Shown here one piece after another: positions 7,304-12,942 of a stretch of DNA of 12,942 nt; positions within the stretch are counted from its first letter, which is position 1; each line of letters starts with the position of its first letter. Origin of the DNA: Lachnospiraceae bacterium. Lineage in GTDB: Bacteria; Bacillota_A; Clostridia; Lachnospirales; Lachnospiraceae. The stretch is from NCBI GenBank assembly GCA_017621115.1, contig JAGATU010000011.1:1-12942 (forward strand). The letters are read 5' to 3'. The notes under the pieces were generated by a model that saw only the letters and a program-made list of their open reading frames with translations, was not told the DNA's origin and did no database searches. Both the position numbers and the translations under genes were made by a program.

Positions 7304-8635
7304 TTATAGTGAAAATATATCTCGCCTACTAGAAATATATTGTCCTTTATTAACACAATATTGCGCAAAATGCTTTAACTCTTTATCAGAGCAAAGACAT
7401 GAACAGAATATACCGTCTTCCCTATATTCATAAGAGGAAACGACGGCTGTTTGAAATAAAGTATTCAAAATATCCCCGCGGGAATGTGGGAGAAGAAACT
7501 CACATTTTTTCTGGGAACCGAATATGGTCTCATAGAGCATATTCAGTAAAGCGTCCATACCAAGCTGTTCTTTGGCAGATAAATATATTTTGTCGCCCGC
7601 AATAAAGGGAAGCTTGCTGCGTGGATGTATGCGTTCTGCCTTATTATATACATAGATACATGGAATGGTATCAGCCCCCAATTCTTTCAAAGTGTCCCGT
7701 GTAACCCGGATATGGTCGGCATGGTGTTCGTCCGATGCATCCACAATCTGGAGAATCACATCTGCAAAAGTAACTTCTTCCAGAGTCGAATGGAAAGCCT
7801 TTACCAGTGAGTGCGGCAGTTTATTAATAAAGCCTACCGTGTCGGATAATAAAAAGGCAGGGTTACCGTTGCCCGGATTGATTTTGCGGATAGTGGTATC
7901 CAGGGTGGCAAAAAGCATATCTTTTTCAAATACTTTTTTCTCCGGTTTATCTTCAAATGCATCAATCATCCAGTTCATCATAGTGGATTTGCCGGCATTG
8001 GTATAACCGACGAGTGCTACCTTGGGAATGCCGGAACGTTCACGGCTGCTTCTGGTAACAGCGCGTTCCCTTGATACATCCGAAAGGCTTCGCTTTAATT
8101 CAGTGATTCTTTTTTCGATATGACGGCGGTCCAGTTCGATTTTGGTCTCGCCGGCACCTTTGTTGCTCAGACTGCCGCTGCCACCGCCCTGACGTGAGAG
8201 GGAAGTGTGGAGTCCTACGAGTCTTGGCAGCATGTATTGGAGATTGGCAAGTTCGACCTGGAGCATGGCTTCCTTGGTACGCGCCCTTTCTTTAAAAATA
8301 CGCAGAATCAAGGCCGTTCTGTCCATAACGGATACGTCCAGATCATCGGCCAGGTTTCTAAGCTGTATCGGAGATAATGTTTCATCAAAAATAACGGCAT
8401 CTGCTTCATGAACGGCGATAGCTTCTTTAATTTCGGCTATTTTACCGCTTCCGATATAGGTTGCAGTAATGGGATTGGGAAGATTCTGGGTGAAAATTCC
8501 GATTACTTCCATATCACATGCTTTGGCCAGTTCCTGTAATTCTTCCATGGAATGGTCAAATTCATCTGCAGAATATCCTGTATTTAATCCGGCTAAAAAT
8601 ACCCGGCTTTTTTCGATTTGATTTGGTTCGTTCAA
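7304..8635 (-). CDS. hflX: Ribosome-associated GTPase HflX
   Basis: The 443-residue product is HflX, a conserved GTPase that binds the large ribosomal subunit and, in studied bacteria, splits stalled ribosomes. The N-terminal HflX domain covers about 1-200 and includes GSGSLSNKGAGETKIELDRR near 152-171, a family hallmark. The GTPase domain has P-loop GYTNAGKST at 210-218, the TLDTT switch region near 244-248, G3 DTVGF at 265-269 and SAK at 353-355. The G4 motif reads NKAE (331-334), with Glu where Asp usually reads guanine. A C-terminal domain of about 70 residues follows. The start is TTG, supported by AAGGAAGG (8644-8651) eight bases away; the next in-frame ATG would cut into the domain. 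The TTG is five bases past the vanZ stop and its ribosome site lies inside vanZ, so the two are translationally linked. Confidence 0.95.
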   Translation of the reverse strand: MNEPNQIEKSRVFLAGLNTGYSADEFDHSMEELQELAKACDMEVIGIFTQNLPNPITATYIGSGKIAEIKEAIAVHEADAVIFDETLSPIQLRNLADDLDVSVMDRTALILRIFKERARTKEAMLQVELANLQYMLPRLVGLHTSLSRQGGGSGSLSNKGAGETKIELDRRHIEKRITELKRSLSDVSRERAVTRSSRERSGIPKVALVGYTNAGKSTMMNWMIDAFEDKPEKKVFEKDMLFATLDTTIRKINPGNGNPAFLLSDTVGFINKLPHSLVKAFHSTLEEVTFADVILQIVDASDEHHADHIRVTRDTLKELGADTIPCIYVYNKAERIHPRSKLPFIAGDKIYLSAKEQLGMDALLNMLYETIFGSQKKCEFLLPHSRGDILNTLFQTAVVSSYEYREDGIFCSCLCSDKELKHFAQYCVNKGQYISSRRDIFSL

Positions 8636-8640
8636 AAGAC

Positions 8641-9177
8641 TTACCTTCCTTTTTCAAGTGATAAAAATGAAAAGATGGTTTTGCGGCCGATAAATCCGAC
8701 AATACGCACTATAATAATACCGGCTAAAATACCGATGCTGTCAATTGCCACATCACGAGGCGAACCGACTCTGCCAATAACAAAGGTCTGGAAATATTCA
8801 TCCAGACAGGCAAAACCCACACAGAAGATACCGGCGCATAGAGTGAGTGCAATTCCCCTAAGCCGGTAAACATAGAGCGGAAATGCCACACTTGCCGCTA
8901 ACAGAAAATATTCGGCTACATGTGCAAATTTACGTACATAGGGGTGAATCAGCACAATCAATTCATTTAATGTGTAATTATCATATCCCTTCATCAGGAT
9001 TTTGTTATAGGCAAGAACAATAATTTTGCTGACCTCATAACTTAAAGAACCCGATTCGGATCCGGTCTGTGAAGAAAAGGAAATGATAAAATACATCATA
9101 ACCAGTGCAGGGATAAATGACAACGGTTTTAGTATATAACGTAAAAACTTTTTTATAAATAAAGTGAAAAATTCCAT
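8641..9177 (-). CDS. VanZ-family membrane protein
   Basis: The 178-residue integral membrane protein has the VanZ-like family pattern: FSSQTG at 34-39, RKFAHVAEY at 82-90, DEYFQ at 126-130, GR at 135-136 and DVAIDSIG at 142-149. About four transmembrane helices are visible near 18-34, 86-103, 107-125 and 143-163. VanZ itself gives low-level teicoplanin resistance, but most relatives sit in ordinary chromosomes with unknown roles, and nothing else here suggests glycopeptide resistance. I chose the ATG at 9177, with AAAAGGAG five to six bases upstream, over an in-frame start 11 codons earlier that lacks a site. That ribosome site lies in one arm of an 11-bp inverted repeat. It is the first gene of a pair with hflX. 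Confidence 0.88.
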   Translation of the reverse strand: MEFFTLFIKKFLRYILKPLSFIPALVMMYFIISFSSQTGSESGSLSYEVSKIIVLAYNKILMKGYDNYTLNELIVLIHPYVRKFAHVAEYFLLAASVAFPLYVYRLRGIALTLCAGIFCVGFACLDEYFQTFVIGRVGSPRDVAIDSIGILAGIIIVRIVGFIGRKTIFSFLSLEKGR

Positions 9178-9182
9178 AAAAT

Positions 9183-9227
9183 ACTCCTTTTGTAACTCTA
9201 TGGGTATCATAAAGCAACAAAAGGAGT
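9183..9227 (-). repeat. Inverted repeat that can hide the vanZ ribosome site
   Basis: On the minus strand ACTCCTTTTGT (9227-9217) is perfectly complementary over 11 bases to ACAAAAGGAGT (9193-9183), with 23 bases between. The second arm contains the whole vanZ Shine-Dalgarno sequence and ends five bases before the ATG. In an RNA carrying both arms the site would be buried. Confidence 0.75.
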
Positions 9228-9235
9228 TCTTTCAA
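9206..9235 (-). promoter_or_regulatory. Probable promoter of vanZ-hflX
   Basis: On the minus strand TTGAAA (9235-9230, five of six) is followed by an 18-base spacer and TATGAT (9211-9206, five of six). Initiation would be near 9199, inside the loop of the inverted repeat. Transcripts from here would therefore lack the 5' arm and leave the vanZ ribosome site free. Confidence 0.6.
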
Positions 9236-9271
9236 GGCGATTAATAGAATCTTAAAAAATATTAAGAAATA

Positions 9272-11518
9272 CTACCGTTCAAATAAATCTTTCTGTGAGG
9301 AAATTTCCTCAGGAACCGGTTTGCCCATGTTCTGGTATTTTAATAATACCTGATTTAAGTGATGCAAATGCTGTGATTTGCGGATACGGTATTTGTCAAG
9401 GTAATCCATAAATGCACCATTGCCCTGAAGGTTCTGGCATATCTCTTTGGAGAACGGACAATACCGGAATAAAATGCCGCGGACTACTTTGTTGTGTCTG
9501 CTGGAACCGGTGGATTCGTTTTGTATAAAAACAATATAGTCGCGGACGAACATTTCTTTGTAATTGTTCTTGCAACGCTTCAAAAGTTCTTTGACCTTTT
9601 CTTTTGCATCGAAAGAAAGATCTCTGTTTTTATTAAAGAACTGTGCATAAGAACAATAATCGCTGGTAAGGGAGTGGGATGCAAAATCGTTCCATCTTGC
9701 GCCCATGGTACGTTTACACATTTCCCAACGGAATTCGCCTGTCATACGTACGAAAGTTTTCTCAATGTTCTCGGTGTGAATGGCAGAAATCATCATACGT
9801 CCCGGAGTGGTACGGTACATTCCTTCGATTTCCTGCCAGAGAATACCCTTGGTACCGGCATTTGGCATAAGGATAACATCCGGGCGGATATCAATCTGGA
9901 CGGACTCTTTGATGCCGGCGTTGGAATCTTCAAACAAAATCTCATGATAAAAAGCAGAATAATCAATGGAGAGAATCTTATTAAAGGTATCCAGTATTTT
10001 ACGCGGTGTCATAAGGGAATCGTCAAAGGATTTTAATATGTTTTCTTCCATCAATATCGGGCAATACGAGAAGATGCGTCCGAAGGTTACTTTATTAACC
10101 TGTGGGAACACATTCTGCAATTCATACATAACCTTGCCCATATTGTCGTCCAGCATCCTGGCCTCGGTTTCCTTGTCAATCTTGCGCTCACGCTTTAAGT
10201 TGCGGATATAAGCGACATAGTCCTGCTCAAATTCATTGCGGCTTGGCTGTTTGCGGCCTTGGTATATTTCACGGATCCATTCATAAAAAGTATAAATGCC
10301 TTCTTCTTTGAGTCCGTGATAATTTTCTGTGATTTTGTACAGTTCAACAGCGTTGTCGGTGCCACACAGTACAGGATCCATATAACCGAAATTCAAGAAC
10401 ATCTTAATAATGGTTGGAACTTTATCCTGCTTCAGACTTACCTGTACGACTTCGTTATAAAGAATATAGAACATCTTAGTTAACTGTCTGCGGATGGTAT
10501 CTGTCTGCTTATCAGTGGAGTTGCGGTCCGCAACTCTCTTAAACTTTTCTAAAAGAGCAGTAAATTCAGAAGCGGTGGTTTCAACGGTATCGGCATAAGT
10601 CAGGATAATACCTAGTGAGTTGGTCAATTCTTCGCGGATAGCGGCATCTTCCTTGGACATAGGTCCTTTCTGGCGTGCCTGGGCAGTCTTGGAACGGAAT
10701 TCGAAAACTCTTTTTGCCAGAAGCTGTTGGTTAATCTGAGGAATGGTGCGCATTTTATCTACAATTGCCGTAATGGAAGAATCAATGGATGCAATTGCCG
10801 CACCATTGTTCTGGGCACGTAAAAAAATGTCACAATAAATATCATAAATATCCAATTTGTCTTCGTTTAACAGATATTCGGAGTAGGTATGCTGGCATTC
10901 GGCATATTTGTCGGATAATGACAACATATGATTGATATCCTCGCGGCTCTTGGTCAGGAAACCATATACAAATCCTGCAGGGATTACAGTGGCGGATTCG
11001 CCGATAATTTTACGCATGGTGGAATAGTATTCTTCCATGTAAAAATCAGGTGTATCTTCCGGATCCAACTGTTGCAGATTATCCATAAACGGAAGAATTC
11101 TGCCGGATAAGCCGATGGAATGTGTGATATCATGATACTCGGAAATAACCTGTGAAACATATTGGTATAAGGATTCACTTTCTTTATACGAAGATTGGCA
11201 GTCGCGTATGAGGTATACAATATTACGGCAGAATGAGAGTACGAATAATTTGCGCAAATCACTGTTGCGGTCAAGAAGAGCAAGCAAAGCGTCCGTATTC
11301 TCAAAAGTATACGGAATCAGTGAGCAGTTCTCGGCTGCAATATATTTGCAGGTGTGGACGGGCATTGTAATATCAAAAATGCCCACAATATCTCCCTTTT
11401 TAATTGTAATCTCATGACCGCGCACATGTGCGGTAACACTTCCGCTTGCAATAATATAGAAAGTGTTATTTATGGTGCCCAAAGAGATAATTTCCCTTCC
11501 GGCTTCAAAATCTGCCAT
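9272..11518 (-). CDS. Large soluble protein with cyclic-nucleotide-binding-like N-terminus, function unknown
   Basis: This 748-residue protein has no signal peptide or membrane segment. Residues 1-105 fit the cyclic-nucleotide-binding (CRP-like) fold: FEAGREIISLG at 4-14, FYIIASGSV at 20-28 and KKGDIVGIFD at 40-49. The phosphate-binding cassette is altered: GIFD replaces the usual GE-type sequence and KYIAAE replaces the Arg-Ser/Thr-Ala step, so classical cAMP binding is doubtful. No DNA-binding helix-turn-helix follows. The remaining 640 residues are largely helical and unrecognised, with an apparent internal repeat: DYVAYIRN and KVTFGRIFSYCP (433-487) against DYIVFIQN and KVVRGILFRYCP (660-688). 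The start at 11518 begins exactly at the first strand of the fold and a stop codon lies in frame three codons upstream. GAGGGG is only two bases from the ATG, with GGAGAGG farther back. Divergent from the 153-residue gene. Confidence 0.85.
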   Translation of the reverse strand: MADFEAGREIISLGTINNTFYIIASGSVTAHVRGHEITIKKGDIVGIFDITMPVHTCKYIAAENCSLIPYTFENTDALLALLDRNSDLRKLFVLSFCRNIVYLIRDCQSSYKESESLYQYVSQVISEYHDITHSIGLSGRILPFMDNLQQLDPEDTPDFYMEEYYSTMRKIIGESATVIPAGFVYGFLTKSREDINHMLSLSDKYAECQHTYSEYLLNEDKLDIYDIYCDIFLRAQNNGAAIASIDSSITAIVDKMRTIPQINQQLLAKRVFEFRSKTAQARQKGPMSKEDAAIREELTNSLGIILTYADTVETTASEFTALLEKFKRVADRNSTDKQTDTIRRQLTKMFYILYNEVVQVSLKQDKVPTIIKMFLNFGYMDPVLCGTDNAVELYKITENYHGLKEEGIYTFYEWIREIYQGRKQPSRNEFEQDYVAYIRNLKRERKIDKETEARMLDDNMGKVMYELQNVFPQVNKVTFGRIFSYCPILMEENILKSFDDSLMTPRKILDTFNKILSIDYSAFYHEILFEDSNAGIKESVQIDIRPDVILMPNAGTKGILWQEIEGMYRTTPGRMMISAIHTENIEKTFVRMTGEFRWEMCKRTMGARWNDFASHSLTSDYCSYAQFFNKNRDLSFDAKEKVKELLKRCKNNYKEMFVRDYIVFIQNESTGSSRHNKVVRGILFRYCPFSKEICQNLQGNGAFMDYLDKYRIRKSQHLHHLNQVLLKYQNMGKPVPEEISSQKDLFER

Positions 11519-11565
11519 AACCCCTCATTCCTCTCCGGATAATGATTCCTTTACATATTTCATTT

Positions 11566-11574
11566 ATTGTAGCA
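11566..11574 (-). promoter_or_regulatory. Extended -10 promoter of the 748-residue gene
   Basis: On the minus strand TGC is followed by TACAAT (11571-11566), an extended -10 with five of six matches. A weak TGTAAA is 17 bases upstream. Initiation near 11559 gives a leader of about 40 bases. The element is back to back with the plus-strand promoter at 11604-11631. Confidence 0.5.
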
Positions 11575-11603
11575 CATCTTGTCAGTTTTTTACATAAGAA
11601 TAC

Positions 11604-11631
11604 TGTACATTTTTAGAAAATATGGTAAAAT
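11604..11631 (+). promoter_or_regulatory. Probable promoter of the 153-residue gene and TetR gene
   Basis: TGTACA (11604-11609, four of six) is followed by a 16-base spacer and TAAAAT (11626-11631, five of six). The -10 hexamer is preceded by TGG, an extended -10. Initiation near 11638 leaves a leader of about 50 bases. Confidence 0.5.
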
Positions 11632-11688
11632 TAATAAAAGATTGTGACATATGAACTATATAATTTTGACTATAAGATGGGAGAATGT

Positions 11689-12150
11689 ATGGGAACAGAA
11701 CAATTAACACCAAGTGAAGTAATCGAGAGATATTTTCCGGACGTTAAAAAATTAAGGGAGTATATTCCGTATTTGGAAAAATTATGCGGACAGAGAGGTT
11801 CCGATACGTTTAATCAGGATGGACTTTCACAGCATTCACTTGCATTTCCGGTATATGACAGCAACCTGTTACGTTTTGTAAAAGAAGCAGAGAATACGGT
11901 ATTTATGAACCGCAATTATCATTACTCTTACTCCAGATACCGTATGAAAACGGTGGAAGATGAACTGAAGGTAATTGAGAATTGTACGATTCTGCAGATG
12001 GATGTACTTGGAGACATCTTATCTAAGTATGTACTTGGCGGACGTACGAAGGCTACTTATTGGAGTGAAGCGGCAAGACACGGCATTTTTATTGCCGTAG
12101 TGGAGAAGGCAGATTCACTGATTCATTTCTGGGAAACCGACAGGGAATAG
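11689..12150 (+). CDS. Unrecognised 153-residue protein
   Basis: I do not recognise this small soluble protein with confidence. It has no signal peptide or membrane helix. The N-terminal half is polar and rich in aromatic residues, with an unusual Tyr run (YHYSYSRYR, 77-85). The C-terminal half looks like a compact helical unit: LGDILSKYVLGGRTKATYWSEAARHGIF at about 107-134, then a closing IHFW. The GGRTKATYW stretch faintly recalls the DUF6508 group from memory, which a profile search would settle. I chose the ATG at 11689 because GGGAGA (11679-11684) precedes it by four bases; longer readings from the GTG at 11644 or ATG at 11677 lack a site. It ends 22 bases before the TetR gene, so they are likely one transcript. 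Confidence 0.8.
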   Translation: MGTEQLTPSEVIERYFPDVKKLREYIPYLEKLCGQRGSDTFNQDGLSQHSLAFPVYDSNLLRFVKEAENTVFMNRNYHYSYSRYRMKTVEDELKVIENCTILQMDVLGDILSKYVLGGRTKATYWSEAARHGIFIAVVEKADSLIHFWETDRE

Positions 12151-12172
12151 TAAGGAGTTTGGTTAGGATAGT

Positions 12173-12763
12173 ATGAGTGAGAAGACGGATAAGAAGAGAC
12201 AATTGATTCTTGACAGCGCAGCAAAGGTTTTTGCTGATAAGGGATATAAGGCGATAACCATGAAAGATATCGTGGAAGCAAGCGATATCAGCAGAGGAGG
12301 ACTGTATCTGTACTTTTCCTGTGTGGAAGATGTGTTCCTTGCGGTGCTTGAGATGAAGGAGAAGACTGCGGATGAAGAAATTTCGGGTGAGGCGCTTGAG
12401 AATGCTTCCGGAGGCGAGATTCTGCTTTGGTTTTTAAAAAGCCAGAAGAAGGAGATTCTTAAGAAAAAAGACAGCCTGATGTTAGCCAAGTATGAATATG
12501 CTTTTTCCTGCGCAGAGAAAAGAAGAGTTTCTTTCTTGAAAAAAGAAATGGATAAAGCAGTGCTTGTTTTGCAGAATATTTTAGAACGTGGTACCGAAGG
12601 GGGCGAATTTGCCTGCTTTGACCCGAAGAATGAAGCCAAGGATATGATGTATGCCATCGAGGGTATGAAGCTTATGTCACTTACCACCGGCATCAGTGAA
12701 AAAAGAGTGGACGGTGAGTTTTTACATATGATGGAGCGTATTGTTATTGAGGATGAAGAGTAG
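12173..12763 (+). CDS. TetR-family transcriptional regulator
   Basis: The 196-residue product has a classic TetR N-terminus: a helix with ILDSAAKVFADKGY (12-25), then the helix-turn-helix at about 28-49 (TMKDIVEASDISRGGLYLYF), with the family hallmark of aromatic residues ending the recognition helix. The ligand and dimer domain (about 55-196) is divergent, as usual, so the inducer cannot be inferred. Family members are mostly repressors of their own or neighbouring genes. Here the partner is probably the 153-residue gene 22 bases upstream, and possibly the divergent 748-residue gene, but I saw no clear palindromic operator between them. The ATG is preceded by AGGA (12165-12168) at four bases. 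A better AAGGAG at 12152-12157 is 15 bases away, too far for ordinary use. Confidence 0.92.
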   Translation: MSEKTDKKRQLILDSAAKVFADKGYKAITMKDIVEASDISRGGLYLYFSCVEDVFLAVLEMKEKTADEEISGEALENASGGEILLWFLKSQKKEILKKKDSLMLAKYEYAFSCAEKRRVSFLKKEMDKAVLVLQNILERGTEGGEFACFDPKNEAKDMMYAIEGMKLMSLTTGISEKRVDGEFLHMMERIVIEDEE

Positions 12764-12804
12764 ACTTGGCAGAGATGTCTAAATAAGTTGAGAAATTATG
12801 AAAT

Positions 12805-12845
12805 AAAACCGTTTATTTTGTCATTGCAAAATAAGCGGTTTTTTG
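12805..12845 (+). terminator. Strong terminator after the TetR gene
   Basis: The arms 12805-12820 and 12827-12842 pair over 16 positions with one G-T pair and a six-base loop. The last T residues of the stem run on as a U-tract to 12844. It is also A-rich on its left side, so it could work in the opposite direction. Confidence 0.92.
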
Positions 12846-12851
12846 TATAAT
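12824..12851 (+). promoter_or_regulatory. Possible promoter overlapping the terminator
   Basis: TTGCAA (12824-12829, four of six) and a perfect TATAAT (12846-12851) are separated by 16 bases. The -35 part lies in the loop and 3' arm of the terminator. It would serve a gene at the right edge. Confidence 0.45.
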
Positions 12852-12886
12852 TGAAGTGATAGTCAAAATAGGTGGAGTTTGTGTTT

Positions 12887-12942
12887 ATGACAGCCTGTTT
12901 TGGCATCCAATGGAAAATAAACGCAAGAAAGCAGGAATGTGA
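12887..12942 (+). CDS. Possible partial gene at the right edge
   Basis: An ATG at 12887 follows GGTGGAG (12871-12877) by nine bases and opens a frame of 18 codons to the window edge. The translation is too short to identify. A competing frame ends in TGA exactly at 12942 (a short ATG at 12910, or a GTG at 12856), and CAGGAATG near the edge could itself be a ribosome site for a gene outside. The promoter-like TATAAT and good ribosome site support some expressed unit, but its identity is open. Confidence 0.3.
   Translation, partial: MTACFGIQWKINARKQEC

Noticed and set aside
8641..9177. Glycopeptide resistance locus because of the VanZ-like protein
   Set aside because: No VanA, VanH, VanX, VanS or VanR-like genes are nearby. 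VanZ-family proteins are common in ordinary chromosomes.
9178..9210. Longer start for the VanZ-like protein at 9210
   Set aside because: The site AAAAGGAG is placed for the ATG at 9177. The longer start has no site and would begin close to or before the mapped promoter start.
9251..9266. CTTAA/TTAAG hairpin as a terminator of the 748-residue gene
   Set aside because: Only five A-T-rich pairs and no T-run behind it on the minus strand. Too weak to call.
9494..10036. 180-codon plus-strand frame inside the 748-residue gene
   Set aside because: It is antisense to a long coding gene, has no ribosome site and no recognisable domain. A shadow frame.
12163..12693. 176-codon minus-strand frame over the TetR gene
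   Set aside because: Ser/Phe/Ile-rich translation typical of the antisense of a coding gene. The TetR reading has a clear helix-turn-helix.

Overview
The window looks like chromosome from a low-to-moderate GC Gram-positive anaerobe of the class Clostridia, most likely a Lachnospiraceae relative. This is inferred from strong purine-rich ribosome binding sites, a lipoprotein-type solute-binding protein, the codon style, and the gene families present (SEC-C protein, VanZ-like protein, HflX, a large GGDEF/EAL protein). I see no phage genes, insertion sequences, CRISPR arrays, tRNAs or rRNAs.

Layout. Bases 1-230 hold no convincing gene. A near-consensus promoter at 231-259 drives a polar amino-acid ABC importer: lipoprotein receptor (312-1133), hairpin terminator/attenuator (1153-1182), permease (1207-1857) and ATPase (1873-2643). 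An 1127-residue membrane cyclic-di-GMP protein (2743-6126) follows on the same strand. It has two GGDEF-type domains with altered active-site motifs and an intact EAL domain, so it is predicted to be mainly a phosphodiesterase. A two-way terminator (6134-6172) separates it from a convergent SEC-C zinc-motif gene (6188-6694, minus). That gene is divergent from a two-helix small membrane protein (6879-7121, plus).

The next block is on the minus strand, in transcription order: a 748-residue protein of unknown function with a cyclic-nucleotide-binding-like N-terminus (11518-9272), a VanZ-family membrane protein (9177-8641) and the ribosome-associated GTPase HflX (8635-7304, TTG start). The vanZ-hflX pair appears to have its own promoter in the 94-base gap. 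That gap also holds a perfect 11-bp inverted repeat whose 3' arm contains the vanZ Shine-Dalgarno sequence. Divergent from the 748-residue gene are an unrecognised 153-residue protein (11689-12150) and a TetR-family regulator (12173-12763), closed by a 16-bp terminator hairpin. A possible further gene starts at the right edge.

Most of the window is ordinary core chromosome. The parts most worth a second look are the vanZ leader, where two transcripts may be translated differently; the 748-residue protein, which has a degraded nucleotide-binding cassette and an apparent internal duplication; and the c-di-GMP protein, whose cyclase domains appear to have become regulatory.
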